DNA of 64,000 nucleotides. Source: Rhizobiaceae bacterium. Its GTDB lineage: Bacteria; Pseudomonadota; Alphaproteobacteria; Rhizobiales; Rhizobiaceae. Made by a program: the position numbers and the translations under genes. This document shows positions 27,631 to 37,669 of this stretch, one piece after another. Within the stretch, counting starts at the first letter, position 1; every line of letters starts with the position of its first letter. Below the pieces are notes generated by a model, which saw only the letters and a program-made list of their open reading frames with translations, did no database searches and had not been told where the DNA came from. The DNA lies in contig JARGOF010000009.1 in the NCBI GenBank assembly GCA_029212415.1, positions 80,578 through 144,577 of the forward strand, in the 5' to 3' direction.

Positions 27631-28460
27631 GCCTCGTTACTTTGGCTGATGTTTTGCAGCCCGCCCTCAAAGGCAACTATGCGGTCGCTGGTCTTGTTAC
27701 TTTGGGCTGGGAAGATATGCGCGCCTATGTGGCCGCTGCGGAAGCGGAAAATGCGGCCGTCATTCTGCAAGCAGGACCGGGATGCCGGGCCCATACGCCA
27801 CTGCCTGTACTGGGCAAGATGTTTCGCTATCTGGCGGAAAATGCATCGGTGCCGGTGGTCGCCCATCTGGATCACGGCTACACAGTCGAGGAATGCAGGC
27901 AAGCGCTGGACAGTGGCTTCACATCCTTGATGTATGACGGCTCGCGCAAGCCGCTCGAGCAGAACATCGAAGAGACCGCGGCAATCGTTGAAATGGCGCA
28001 CAAGGCCGGCATTTCCTGCGAAGGCGAGATCGGTTTCGTGGGCTACGCGGATGGTGAAAATTCGGCAGGAACCGATCCCGCAGAAGCGGTGAAATTCGCG
28101 GAACAAACGCAAGTTGATGCAATGGCGATATCGGTTGGCAATGTGCATTTGCAGCAGGACAGGCAGGGCGGACTGGACGAGGCCCGTATCCGTGCCATAG
28201 AGAGTTTGACGACTGTGCCGTTGGTCATTCATGGTGGCTCGGGGGTTCCGGTGGCGCAACGCACGTCGCTGGCGCGGACATCCAGTATTTGCAAATTCAA
28301 CATTGGCACCGAACTACGCATGGCGTTTGGCGCCGCTTTGCGCGAGGCGGTAAATAGCGATTTAGATCGTTTTGACCGCGTGTCGATTTTGAAAGATACC
28401 CATGACCCGGTTGTGGCGGCAACGCGGCGGGTGATTGCGGCGCTTGGCGCCAAAGCCTGA
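27627..28460 (+). CDS. iolJ: Class II aldolase, 6-phospho-5-dehydro-2-deoxy-D-gluconate aldolase
   Basis: A 277-residue class II fructose-bisphosphate-aldolase fold. Zinc ligands are seen in VVAHLDHGYTVEECR (the second HxDH-type site) and VIHGGSGVP; the catalytic region GFTSLMYDGSRKPLEQNI is typical. In this operon it should split the phosphorylated IolC product into dihydroxyacetone phosphate and malonic semialdehyde. The next enzyme, IolA/MmsA, is not in the window. Start overlaps iolB (ATGA). Confidence 0.88.
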   Translation: MSLVTLADVLQPALKGNYAVAGLVTLGWEDMRAYVAAAEAENAAVILQAGPGCRAHTPLPVLGKMFRYLAENASVPVVAHLDHGYTVEECRQALDSGFTSLMYDGSRKPLEQNIEETAAIVEMAHKAGISCEGEIGFVGYADGENSAGTDPAEAVKFAEQTQVDAMAISVGNVHLQQDRQGGLDEARIRAIESLTTVPLVIHGGSGVPVAQRTSLARTSSICKFNIGTELRMAFGAALREAVNSDLDRFDRVSILKDTHDPVVAATRRVIAALGAKA

Positions 28461-28469
28461 GGAGTCTTC

Positions 28470-29462
28470 ATGTTGAACATCGGCATTATCGGATGCGGCC
28501 GTATTGGCGCTGTGCACGGTCATTCGGTCAAGGCGCTTGCCAATGCGCAAACGGTTGCGGTAAGCGATCCATTCGCGGAAAGCGCGAAACGGCTGGCTGA
28601 AACATTGCGCGCTGAGGTCCGCTCAAGCGATGAGATCATCGCTGCGCGCGATATTGATGCGGTGATCATCGCGACACCGACCACCACACATTACGATTTG
28701 ATCCATGCTGCAGCGCGGGCGGGCAAAGCGATATTCTGCGAAAAGCCGATTGATATGTCGGCGGACCGTATTCGTGATTGCATGCAGGTCATTTCGCAGA
28801 CCGGCGTCCCCTTCATGACCGGATTCAATCGCCGGTTTGACGGCAATTTTTCAAATGTTCAGGCGCGCATCGCCTCCGGTGAAATTGGTGATGTCGAGTT
28901 GGTGACAATTCTCTCGCGTGACCCTGCGCCACCGCCCATCGACTATATCAAGACCTCCGGCGGCATCTTCCGCGATATGATGATCCATGATTTTGACATG
29001 GCCCGTTTTCTGCTCGGTGAGGAAGTCGCTTCGGTTTACGCGGTCGGCTCCGCGCTGGTCGATCCGGCTATCGGCGAGGCGGGGGATGTTGATACCGCTG
29101 CGGTGACATTGAAAACCGTTTCGGGACGCCTATGCCAGATATCGAATTCGCGCCGCGCATCCTATGGTTATGATCAGCGTCTGGAAGTGCATGGTTCGAA
29201 GGGCATGTTGCGAGCCGACAACCAGTTGGAAAACAGCGTGGAGATCGCGACAGGCGGCGGCTTCGCGCGTGCGCCTGCGCAGCACTTTTTCCTCGAGCGC
29301 TATCATGGGGCCTATGTTGCCGAGTTGAAATATTTTGCCGACTGTCTGGAGGCGGGAGACAGGCCGGCGCCAACGGTTGAAGACGGGCTGCGCGCCCAGC
29401 TTATGGCTGACGCGGCGGCTTTGTCACTGGAAACAGGCAATGTCGTAGCACTGGCGCCGTGA
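28470..29462 (+). CDS. iolG: Inositol 2-dehydrogenase
   Basis: A 330-residue Gfo/Idh/MocA protein. It has the Rossmann motif NIGIIGCGRIGAVHGHSV, catalytic EKP in GKAIFCEKPIDMSADRI, and the substrate-domain signature GGIFRDMMIHDFDMARFLLG, which contains the conserved D-x-x-x-H pair of inositol dehydrogenases. GAGGAG precedes the ATG. It oxidises myo-inositol to scyllo-inosose and ends the operon. Of the three family members in the window this one best fits classical IolG; the two on the other strand are likelier to act on other isomers. Confidence 0.88.
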   Translation: MLNIGIIGCGRIGAVHGHSVKALANAQTVAVSDPFAESAKRLAETLRAEVRSSDEIIAARDIDAVIIATPTTTHYDLIHAAARAGKAIFCEKPIDMSADRIRDCMQVISQTGVPFMTGFNRRFDGNFSNVQARIASGEIGDVELVTILSRDPAPPPIDYIKTSGGIFRDMMIHDFDMARFLLGEEVASVYAVGSALVDPAIGEAGDVDTAAVTLKTVSGRLCQISNSRRASYGYDQRLEVHGSKGMLRADNQLENSVEIATGGGFARAPAQHFFLERYHGAYVAELKYFADCLEAGDRPAPTVEDGLRAQLMADAAALSLETGNVVALAP

Positions 29463-29644
29463 CCGTGTCCTGACGGATCCGTATTTCAACCCTGCCGGAT
29501 CGCCGCGCGGGCCGGCGCCTTGTTCCAATGCGAAATCGCCGCCCTTTGATCGAACGGCGGATTGGATGGAGGTCACACACTTGCGCAGCGCTGAGAATTG
29601 GCCACAGAAATGAATTTGGCTTTGGATGATGAAGGCGTCGGTGA

Positions 29645-30205
29645 TCATCGGATCACGGGTTTCCTTCCCTGCGCCATTGCAAGCAGGTTTTGATCGATCA
29701 GTTTTCGCTCATCATCGCTCACCAGGTTCGCACCGAAGAGCTTCATGCTGTGCAGCCCCTCAATCACGAAAAACACTGTCAGGACATTCGCCAGGTCAGG
29801 CGTGTGGGCTTTCAGCCTGTCGAGCAACCTGCGCCTGAATTCGTTGAGCGGATTGAGGAAGTCGGGGTCCTCTGCCATGGCGGAAAATATCCATGCGGCC
29901 GGGGGATGGGTTTCGTCGCAGGCTATCAACGACAGCCTGACATAGGCGCTCATCAGGTCTTCACCCTTGCCCTTGGCAGGATTGGTGGCAGCGTCCAGCG
30001 CCGCCTCGAAATCCTTGAGATATGCCTCGACCAGTCCCTGCATCAATTTTGCCTTGCTGGGAAAGTGATAGAGCAGTCCGCCCTTTGATATGCCAGCGCG
30101 TTTGGCAACCGCTTCCAGTGACAGGCTTCCAGGTCCGCTGTCGTGCGCCAGTTCAACGGCGGCAGCGAGTATCTTGTGTTTGGAACTGGGCCGTTTTTTG
30201 GCCAT
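29645..30205 (-). CDS. TetR-family repressor of the RND efflux operon
   Basis: A 186-residue regulator with the TetR helix-turn-helix at residues about 8-55 (LEAVAKRAGISKGGLLYHFP) and a helical ligand domain. It is divergent from the efflux adaptor gene. A perfect palindrome, TACCGTC-CA-GACGGTA, lies in the gap and overlaps a TTGACA promoter element. That arrangement is standard for a local repressor that also controls itself, released by a substrate of the pump. The C-terminal tail is unremarkable. Confidence 0.87.
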   Translation of the reverse strand: MAKKRPSSKHKILAAAVELAHDSGPGSLSLEAVAKRAGISKGGLLYHFPSKAKLMQGLVEAYLKDFEAALDAATNPAKGKGEDLMSAYVRLSLIACDETHPPAAWIFSAMAEDPDFLNPLNEFRRRLLDRLKAHTPDLANVLTVFFVIEGLHSMKLFGANLVSDDERKLIDQNLLAMAQGRKPVIR

Positions 30206-30289
30206 AGCTTACCTCCCGGGGTGTCTTGCTGTTTCCGAGTGGTATCGGTGGCAATGCCCTGTTGCCACCATCATAATTCCAATTGACAA

Positions 30290-30305
30290 TACCGTCCAGA
30301 CGGTA
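30290..30305. promoter_or_regulatory. TetR operator overlapping the efflux promoter
   Basis: TACCGTC and GACGGTA form perfect 7-bp arms around a CA centre. TTGACA immediately precedes it (30284-30289), with an AT-rich stretch from 30306 that can supply the -10 element. The site is about 85 bp from the TetR start and 188 bp from the adaptor start. Confidence 0.8.
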
Positions 30306-30492
30306 CAGTAAAGAATTGAAATATTAAATCGTCATTCCTGTCAGGGGATGGCTGTGCAATCTTAACCGTGCAACAGGCCTTCGTTTTATTGAATCGATTG
30401 CCTGCTGCATGTATTTGGTGTTCAAATTGCCTCTCGGAAGGCTATTTCGTATTTTCCGAGAACGCACTTCATACACTTCACAGGGGCTTTCC

Positions 30493-31680
30493 GTGATCAA
30501 GCGCTTTATTATCGCCTTCGTTCTGCTTGTACTGGTTTGTGGCGGCATTGTCGGTTTCAATCTTTTTCGTGACCAGGCAATCGAGCAATTCTTTGCCAAC
30601 CGCAAGGCGCCTGCCTCGACGGTTTCCACCATGGTTGTGGAGCCAATCACTTGGACACCGGGAATTGATGCACTGGGGACCGTCGGCGCGGCGCAGGGCG
30701 TTGATCTGACCGTGGAAACATCTGGCATCGTCAAGGAAATCCTGTTTTCTGCCAATGAGCGCGTCAGCCAGGACAAGGTTCTGGTGCAGCTTGATGACGG
30801 GGTGCAAAAAGCTGATCTTGCAGCAGCCACCACACAGGCGGCGCTTGACCAGCAGACATTGGATCGTGCGCGGGAATTGAAGGCGCGTGGTGTTGGAACC
30901 GAGGTTAGTGTCGATACGGCGCAAGCAGCTGCTTCAGCCTCGAAGTCTCTGGCGGTGAAGTATCAGGCTGTGCTGGATCAAAAGCAGGTGCGCGCGCCGT
31001 TTTCGGGTACCATGGGTATCCCGCGGATCGATACGGGCCAATATATATCACCGGGCAAGGTCATTGCGACGCTGCAGGATCTTGAGACCATGCGGATCGA
31101 TTTCACGGTTCCGGAACAAAGGTTTGATGATCTGAAAATTGGCCAAAGGGTTGTCCTGGGCTTGACCACGGACACCATGCCGTTTTTCGGGCTGATCACC
31201 GGTATTGATCCGAAGGTCGACTCTGTCAGCCGGCTGGTCTCTGTGCGGGCGGAAATCAACAACGCCGAGGGGCATCTCAATCCAGGCCAATTCCTGCAGG
31301 TACGGGTTGAACTGCCAACGGAAGAAGGGGTGCTGTCGGTGCCGCAAACGGCTTTGGTCAGCAGCCTCTATGGCGATTTCATCTATGTCGTGCGCAAAGC
31401 CGAGAGCGCTGCACCTGCAGCGGATGAAAACGCGGCTGCACCTGCGGAGCCGGACGCCGATGTTGCTGAAAAGTCTGAGGCAGAAGCGCTGATTGCGCGC
31501 CAGATTTTTGTCACGGCGGGACGTCGGGCAGACGGCATGGTGGAGATCAGTAAAGGCCTGTCGGCAGGTGATCAGGTTGTTACAGCCGGTCAGAACCGCC
31601 TGTATAATGGTGCTTCCGTGGTCATCGACAATTCGGTTGTTCCCGATGTCGGCAATACGTCCGAGGCGGTTGCACAATGA
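30493..31680 (+). CDS. RND efflux periplasmic adaptor (membrane fusion protein)
   Basis: A 395-residue HlyD/MexH-type protein. One N-terminal membrane anchor (FIIAFVLLVLVCGGIVGF) is followed by the lipoyl half-motifs VDLTVETSGIVKEILFSANE and VRAPFSGTMGIPRIDTGQYI. These flank a short coiled-coil hairpin, and beta-barrel and membrane-proximal domains follow. A charged insertion rich in Ala, Glu and Pro (AAPAADENAAAPAEPDADVA) interrupts the C-terminal part. The chosen GTG has AGGGG six bases upstream; an in-frame ATG 84 bases earlier would add a basic leader. It bridges the pump to an outer-membrane channel, which is not encoded here. Confidence 0.88.
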   Translation: MIKRFIIAFVLLVLVCGGIVGFNLFRDQAIEQFFANRKAPASTVSTMVVEPITWTPGIDALGTVGAAQGVDLTVETSGIVKEILFSANERVSQDKVLVQLDDGVQKADLAAATTQAALDQQTLDRARELKARGVGTEVSVDTAQAAASASKSLAVKYQAVLDQKQVRAPFSGTMGIPRIDTGQYISPGKVIATLQDLETMRIDFTVPEQRFDDLKIGQRVVLGLTTDTMPFFGLITGIDPKVDSVSRLVSVRAEINNAEGHLNPGQFLQVRVELPTEEGVLSVPQTALVSSLYGDFIYVVRKAESAAPAADENAAAPAEPDADVAEKSEAEALIARQIFVTAGRRADGMVEISKGLSAGDQVVTAGQNRLYNGASVVIDNSVVPDVGNTSEAVAQ

Positions 31681-34600
31681 GTTTTTCAGACATTTTCATT
31701 CGCCGACCCGTCCTTTCGACGGTGGTTGGTCTGCTGATCCTGCTGCTCGGTTTCCAGGGCATTTTCAATCTCTCGGTGCGTCAATATCCGGAGGTCGACG
31801 AGACTGTCATCACGATCACGACGGTCTATCCCGGCGCCAGTCCGGACCTCATTCAGGGCTTCATCACCACGCCGATTGCTGCGGCTGTCGCCACCACCGA
31901 GAATATTGACTATGTGACCTCACAAAGCCGTCCCTCGACCAGTGTCGTCACGGTTCAGATGAAGCTTGGCTCGAACCCGGATGTGGCGCTCACCGAGGTG
32001 ATGTCCAAGGTCCAGCAGGTCAGGGGTGAATTGCCCAGCGAAGCCAAGGACCCGACGATCGTCAAGGGAACGGGACGCCAGTTCGCGATCATGTATCTGG
32101 CGATGCAGAACCCGAACATGACGTCGGAGCAATTGACGGAATACATCAAGCGGGTCATCCGTCCGCGCGTTTCAACGATCCAGGGCGTGGCGGAGATCCA
32201 GATATTGGGTGCTGCCAACTATTCCATGCGGGTCTGGATCGATCCGATCAAACTGGCAGCGCGCGGCATTACTGCGGCCGAAACCCTTGCCGCCATCAAT
32301 GCGTCGAATTTTCTTTCCGCACCGGGCAAGACTGAAAATCAATTTGTTGCCTATTCCATCACCCTGCGCTCGACCCTGCAAACGGCTGAAGCTTTTTCGC
32401 AATTGCCTTTGAAATCTGAGAACGGCAATGTGATACGGCTGCGCGATGTCGCCACGGTGGAACTGGGCGCCGAGAGCAATGATACCATTGTCAGTTTCAA
32501 TGGCGATCCCGGCACCTTCATCGGCATATTCCAGACACCGGCGGCCAATCCGCTTGACACGGCAGCAGCTGTGGCAGCCGAATTGCCGGCCATTCAGGCG
32601 AGCCTGCCTGATGGCATGAAAATCACACTTGTCTATGATGCCACAGAAACCATCAGCGCTTCGATCGAAGAGGTTTTCAAGACCATAGCAGAGGCGGTTG
32701 CCATCGTCATCGTCGTCATCTTGCTCTTCCTGGGGTCATTCCGGTCGGTGCTGATGCCGGTTGTGACCATACCGCTGTCATTGATCGGCGTGTGTTTCAT
32801 GCTGTTGATGATGGGTTATTCAATCAACCTTCTGTCCTTGCTTGCCATGGTGCTGGCGATTGGACTTGTGGTGGATGACGCCATTGTCGTGGTCGAGAAT
32901 ATCCACCGACATATCCAGGAGGGTATGAAGCCGATGGAGGCCTCCTTCGCCGGCATGAAGGAAATATCATCGGCTGTTGTAGCCATGACGATCACCCTGG
33001 CTGCGGTTTTTGCACCATTGGCCTTCACCGGTGGTCTGACGGGATCTCTGTTTCGGGAGTTTGCTCTGACTCTTGCCGGCGCTGTGGTCATCTCGGGTTT
33101 TGTTGCACTGACCATCACTCCCATGATGAGTGCGCGGCTGCTCAAAGCTGGCGAACCAAGCCGCTTTGCCGCTTTCGTCGACCGCACGTTCGACCGGTTC
33201 GCCAATCTTTATGAGCGAATGGTTTCCGGATCGCTGAAGTATCGCCCGGTTACGCTGATGATCGTGATTGCGCTGGTTGGGGTGACCGCTTTCATGTTTA
33301 CCAAGACGTCGGGAGAACTGGCGCCTGAGGAAGATTCCGGAGCATTGTTCTCGCTGGTCACCGCGCCGCGTTACGCAACCAGCGAATATACGGCGCTTTA
33401 TACCAAACAAATGCGCGAATTGACCGAGGACATTCCCGAACTGGAGGCCGACTTCCAGATCGTTGGTTTCGGCGGAGGCACCAATTCGGCCATCGCACTT
33501 TGGGCATTCAAGGACTGGGGTGAGCGGGACCGTTCGCAGAAGGAATTGCAAGCCGATATTCAGGGCCGCATTTCCAAGGTTGCCGGTGTTCAGGCCTTCG
33601 TTTTCGCACCTCCGTCCCTTCCGGGTGCCGGTGGCGGACTGCCGATATCACTGGTCATTCAGGCGACCGGCGACCCGAGTCAGGTCTATGAGGTGGCAGA
33701 GCAGATTCGGCAACAGGCGCAGGCCTCCGGTCGGTTCATCATTGTGCAGAATTCGCTGGCCTATGATGCACCGCAGGTGACAATCACCATTGACCGGGAC
33801 CGGGCAGCTGCGCTCAGCCTGCCGATCCGCGACATCGGCACCACGCTGGGGCTTATGGTCGGCGGTGGATCGATCGCTCAGTTCGACAGGGATTCCAACA
33901 GTTACGACATTATCATGCAGGTGCCGCAGCGCTATCGTAATAATCCGGAGAGGCTGGGGGAATTCTTTGTTCGCAGCATCAGCGGGGAGATGGTGCCGCT
34001 TTCTGCTGTCGTGACCATTTCGACTAATGCCTCACCTGCTGCAATCGAGCAGTTCAATCAGCTCAATTCGGCGACGATTTCCGCCTTGCCGCTGCCCGGA
34101 GTGACAACCGGAGATGGCCTCAAGACGATTGAAGATATTGCCCGTCCCTTGTTGCCGGCTGGCTTCTTTATCGAATATTCGGGCCAGTCGAGGCTGGAGA
34201 AAACACAAGGCAATACGATCGTGATCGCCTTTGCGCTTGCACTGGTGATCATCTATCTGGTGCTGGCAGCCCAGTTCGAAAGCTTTCGTGATCCGCTTAT
34301 CATCATGATGTCGGTGCCATTGTCGATCTTTGGTGCGATCATCCCGCTCAATCTCGGGCTTGGTACGCTCAATATCTATACGCAGGTCGGGTTGATCACA
34401 CTGATCGGGCTGATTACCAAACATGGTATTTTGCTGGTGGAATTCGCAAATCAATTGCGCGAGGAGCAGGGGCTGTCACGGCGTGAAGCGATCATTGCAT
34501 CGGCCAAGGTGCGTTTGCGTCCCATCCTGATGACCACAGCGGCCATGGCGCTGGGTGTCGTGCCGTTGATCACGGCAGAGGGCGCGGGCGCTGCAGCGCG

Positions 34601-34757
34601 CTATTCGATGGGCCTTGTGATCTTCACCGGTATTCTGGTCGGCACCATGTTCACCCTCTTTGTGGTGCCCATGTTCTACACATTCATATCGCGCAAGCAC
34701 CTGGTGTCCCACGAAGGCGATGAACAGGTCGCCGATGGCGTGGTCCGGCAGGAGTGA
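31677..34757 (+). CDS. RND multidrug efflux inner-membrane pump
   Basis: A 1026-residue AcrB/MexI-type proton-driven pump with twelve membrane segments and two large periplasmic loops. The N-terminus FIRRPVLSTVVGLLILLLG and the proton-relay aspartates in LVVDDAIVVVENIHRH (TM4) are intact; the second half has LITKHGILLVEFANQLREEQ. Length is normal. It overlaps the adaptor stop by four bases (ATGA). It expels hydrophobic drugs or metabolites under TetR control. Confidence 0.92.
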   Translation: MSFSDIFIRRPVLSTVVGLLILLLGFQGIFNLSVRQYPEVDETVITITTVYPGASPDLIQGFITTPIAAAVATTENIDYVTSQSRPSTSVVTVQMKLGSNPDVALTEVMSKVQQVRGELPSEAKDPTIVKGTGRQFAIMYLAMQNPNMTSEQLTEYIKRVIRPRVSTIQGVAEIQILGAANYSMRVWIDPIKLAARGITAAETLAAINASNFLSAPGKTENQFVAYSITLRSTLQTAEAFSQLPLKSENGNVIRLRDVATVELGAESNDTIVSFNGDPGTFIGIFQTPAANPLDTAAAVAAELPAIQASLPDGMKITLVYDATETISASIEEVFKTIAEAVAIVIVVILLFLGSFRSVLMPVVTIPLSLIGVCFMLLMMGYSINLLSLLAMVLAIGLVVDDAIVVVENIHRHIQEGMKPMEASFAGMKEISSAVVAMTITLAAVFAPLAFTGGLTGSLFREFALTLAGAVVISGFVALTITPMMSARLLKAGEPSRFAAFVDRTFDRFANLYERMVSGSLKYRPVTLMIVIALVGVTAFMFTKTSGELAPEEDSGALFSLVTAPRYATSEYTALYTKQMRELTEDIPELEADFQIVGFGGGTNSAIALWAFKDWGERDRSQKELQADIQGRISKVAGVQAFVFAPPSLPGAGGGLPISLVIQATGDPSQVYEVAEQIRQQAQASGRFIIVQNSLAYDAPQVTITIDRDRAAALSLPIRDIGTTLGLMVGGGSIAQFDRDSNSYDIIMQVPQRYRNNPERLGEFFVRSISGEMVPLSAVVTISTNASPAAIEQFNQLNSATISALPLPGVTTGDGLKTIEDIARPLLPAGFFIEYSGQSRLEKTQGNTIVIAFALALVIIYLVLAAQFESFRDPLIIMMSVPLSIFGAIIPLNLGLGTLNIYTQVGLITLIGLITKHGILLVEFANQLREEQGLSRREAIIASAKVRLRPILMTTAAMALGVVPLITAEGAGAAARYSMGLVIFTGILVGTMFTLFVVPMFYTFISRKHLVSHEGDEQVADGVVRQE

Positions 34758-34925
34758 CATGAAAGCAGGCTGGTTGGAGAATGCAGGTCATAAAACCCGA
34801 AAGGGCTCACGTCCTGTAAAGTGCTGAGTGAACGAGACGCTGCGACCAGTGGGCACAGTGCCGGGCGTATTAAACATGCGGAGATTCATATATAAGGGAA
34901 TGGGATTCGGTTTTTGGAGACTGTG

Positions 34926-35417
34926 ATGTCGGCACGCACGGGATTTTCGGTGACGCAGATTCGTCTGCATTGGATCATAGCGGCGTTGATCGTTATCCAG
35001 TTTGTCTTCCATGAGTGGATGGTCGAAGCCTGGGACATTATCGAAAAGGGCGGCACTGTCGCCTTTAGCCCCCTTGTTGCATCGCATGTGTTTGGCGGTA
35101 TCGCGGTCCTGCTTCTTGTCGTTTGGCGTCTTGTCCTGCGTTTCAGGCGGGGCGTACCGCTGCCACCGGAGAATGAACCTGCATTATTGCAGCTGATGGC
35201 CCATATCGTTCACTGGTCGCTTTATGCGCTGATGATCCTGATGCCGCTCTCGGGCATGGCAGCCTGGTTCCTTGGTGTCGAGGCGGCGGCCGAGGCGCAT
35301 GAAATCATGCGGATATTCATGCTTGTGCTGGTGGCGATCCATATTCTGGCTTCGCTGTTTCACCATTTTATTCTGAAAAGCGGCGTCCTTCTTCGCATGA
35401 AAAACCCAGCTGAATGA
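34926..35417 (+). CDS. Cytochrome b561-type membrane haem protein
   Basis: A 163-residue, four-helix cytochrome b561 (CybB-type). Haem-ligand histidines are visible in the helices: RLHWIIAALIVIQFVFH, SHVFGGIAVLLLVVW, AHIVHWSLYALMILMP and VAIHILASLFHHF. TTGGAG precedes the ATG. It moves electrons between quinone and another partner at the inner membrane, often against superoxide. It is a single gene after the efflux pump, with no clear functional tie to its neighbours. Confidence 0.88.
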   Translation: MSARTGFSVTQIRLHWIIAALIVIQFVFHEWMVEAWDIIEKGGTVAFSPLVASHVFGGIAVLLLVVWRLVLRFRRGVPLPPENEPALLQLMAHIVHWSLYALMILMPLSGMAAWFLGVEAAAEAHEIMRIFMLVLVAIHILASLFHHFILKSGVLLRMKNPAE

Positions 35418-35432
35418 ATGCGACCCGTTTCT

Positions 35433-36359
35433 TCAGCGGGTACCCGGCGCATGGTCTTGAGTGACCCTGCGCGCCTCTTCGCCGATCATGTCGCGCAGCC
35501 ATCTGTGGGTGGGCGACAGATTGGTGCGTATCGTCCAGTACTGATAAACAGGCAGGTTACCGGTAAACGGGCTCTCCAGTATGACGATATTGTCGCCCAG
35601 GGTGTTGGCGAGTAGCAGCGGTATCGTGGCCACAAGATCAGTGCCTTCGATCAGCCTTCCCACTTCGCTTGTGCTTGGCAGGTCAATAATCACATCGGTG
35701 CTGATGCCTTCGGCCTCGGCTGCCTGTCGGTGTCCCGGTGACCATCCTCCCTGATAGGAAATCAGCACATGCTGCGCCGCCCCATAGTCTGCAGGGCTCA
35801 TTGTTTTTCCACATAGTGGATGGTCCGCATGGACAACACAGACATACCGGTCTTCCAGCAGCAGGCGCCGGAACAGGCGTTCACTGCCCTGCAGGACCGG
35901 TGAAAGCAGCAGGTCACACGCACCACGGTGCAATTGCCGGTGACCGTCCACACCTGACTGCATGATCTTCAGCCGGATGCCCGGCGCGTCTTTGCGCAGG
36001 CGACGCAATATGGATGGCAGGACCACGGCGCGCTCGTAGTGATTGCATGACAGGGTGATGTCGGTGCGGGCCTGGCTTGCGTCAAACGCCGTCGGTTCGA
36101 CCATGGCGGCGATCTGATCGAGGATCATCTCGACACGGGCGACAAGTTCGGTGCACCGCAAAGTGGGTGAGACACCACGCCCCTGCCGCACGAATAGCGG
36201 ATCATTGAACGCTGTGCGCAGGCGATCGATGGCATAGGAGACGGTTGACTGGTTCTGTCCCAGTTGTTCTGCCGCCCGGGAAAAGGAACCAAGGTCATGG
36301 ACCAGTTTGAGCGTTTTCAGGGTGCGTATATCAAGACTGGTTATATCGAATTCATGCAT
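35433..36359 (-). CDS. LysR-family regulator, probably of the P450 gene
   Basis: About 308 residues. The N-terminal helix-turn-helix reads LGSFSRAAEQLGQNQSTVSY, followed by the linker helix and a periplasmic-binding-like effector domain of NodD/PnrR type. The ATG at 36359 has AGGT four bases ahead; in-frame starts further upstream (36377, 36416) lack a ribosome-binding site. It is divergent from the cytochrome P450 gene, 79 bases apart, which suggests control of it by a substrate. The effector is unknown. Confidence 0.85.
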   Translation of the reverse strand: MHEFDITSLDIRTLKTLKLVHDLGSFSRAAEQLGQNQSTVSYAIDRLRTAFNDPLFVRQGRGVSPTLRCTELVARVEMILDQIAAMVEPTAFDASQARTDITLSCNHYERAVVLPSILRRLRKDAPGIRLKIMQSGVDGHRQLHRGACDLLLSPVLQGSERLFRRLLLEDRYVCVVHADHPLCGKTMSPADYGAAQHVLISYQGGWSPGHRQAAEAEGISTDVIIDLPSTSEVGRLIEGTDLVATIPLLLANTLGDNIVILESPFTGNLPVYQYWTIRTNLSPTHRWLRDMIGEEARRVTQDHAPGTR

Positions 36360-36438
36360 ATTACCTATTGAGTTCATCTGATTGATAAATGCAAGCAGTG
36401 AACAGTAATCTCCCATTTTATAGACGGGAGTAACAAAG

Positions 36439-37620
36439 ATGCCTGCTGAAGCACAAGAAATGACGGCGGAGACCGTTGACTTTGAAAAAATGTGGCACGA
36501 CCCCTATCCGCTGTTCACACACTTGCGCGCCAACAATCCTGTCGCATGGGTGCCGCAGGCCAATCATTTCATGGTGACACGCTTTGATGACATCGTCCAC
36601 GTCGAGCGCAACCAGGACATCTTCCGGTCTCTGGAGCCGCGCTCGCTTGTTCATAAAGTGATGGGGCACAGTTTCATGCGCAAGGATGGCGATGCGCAGC
36701 TTGCAGAGCGGAAGATTGTATTCCCGAGTTTCAGCCCCGCTGCTGCAAAGAAAATCTGGGCGGAGAAGTTCAGATTGATTGCCACGGATCTGCTTGACCA
36801 GATTGAAGGCAAAGGCAAAGCCGACCTGTTCGTCGACTATGCGACACCGATGGCGGCGCGCTGCCTATGCGAGGTGACCGGGCTGACAAATGTCGATTGG
36901 CGGGACATTGCACGCTGGTCACAGGCCATGATGGATGCTGTTCAGAACTATGCGGGCGATGCGGAAATCGCCCGTCTTGGACGGGAAGCCAGCGATGGCA
37001 TTGATGCCGCCATTGACGAGATGATCGGGGCCAGACGTGCGGATGAAGACAAGAGCCTGCTGGCGATGATGGACGCCGGCGGCATGCCGCTGGACTCTGT
37101 TCGCGCCAATCTGAAGGTCATTATCGGCGGTGGTCAGAATGAGCCGCGTGATGCCAATGCGGGCCTGATCTGGGGCTTGCTGTCCAATCCTGATCAGCTT
37201 GCCGCAGTTCGCGCGGATGATGCATTGTGGATGCGCGGTTTTGAAGAATATGTGCGCTGGATTTCTCCTATCGGCATGTATCCGCGCACCGTTGACAAGC
37301 CTACAGAACTCGGCGGCGTCATGCTTCAACCGGATGACCGCCTTTTCCTGCTTGTTGGCTCGGCCAACCGGGACGAAGCCAAATTCGAGCAGGCCGACAT
37401 ATTTGATCTTCATCGCGAAAAGAAGCAACATCTGGCATTTGGTTCGGGGCCGCATTTTTGCGCGGGGGCATGGGTGGCACGGATGCAGGTTGCCAATATT
37501 GCCGTTCCCATGCTGTTCGCGCGGCTCAAGGGACTGACGCTTGATGAGGATGATCCGGTGCGTTGCGGCGGCTGGGCCTTTCGTGGCGTGCTCAATCTGC
37601 CCGTACACTGGGAGCATTAG
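36439..37620 (+). CDS. Cytochrome P450 (bacterial class I)
   Basis: A 393-residue soluble P450. The haem-ligand loop is FGSGPHFCAGAWVARM with Cys341. The ExxR motif is EYVR in FEEYVRWISP. The I-helix reads IIGGGQNEPRD, where the usual A-G-x-x-T acid-alcohol pair is replaced by a GGxNEPRD form known in some bacterial subfamilies. There is no signal or membrane anchor, so it needs a ferredoxin and a reductase. The ferredoxin gene directly downstream is broken. Substrate unknown; the LysR neighbour implies induction by a small molecule. Confidence 0.9.
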   Translation: MPAEAQEMTAETVDFEKMWHDPYPLFTHLRANNPVAWVPQANHFMVTRFDDIVHVERNQDIFRSLEPRSLVHKVMGHSFMRKDGDAQLAERKIVFPSFSPAAAKKIWAEKFRLIATDLLDQIEGKGKADLFVDYATPMAARCLCEVTGLTNVDWRDIARWSQAMMDAVQNYAGDAEIARLGREASDGIDAAIDEMIGARRADEDKSLLAMMDAGGMPLDSVRANLKVIIGGGQNEPRDANAGLIWGLLSNPDQLAAVRADDALWMRGFEEYVRWISPIGMYPRTVDKPTELGGVMLQPDDRLFLLVGSANRDEAKFEQADIFDLHREKKQHLAFGSGPHFCAGAWVARMQVANIAVPMLFARLKGLTLDEDDPVRCGGWAFRGVLNLPVHWEH

Positions 37621-37669
37621 AACGCCGAGACATCGTCTTTTCAGAGACCTGCCACCGGGAAGAAGCCGA

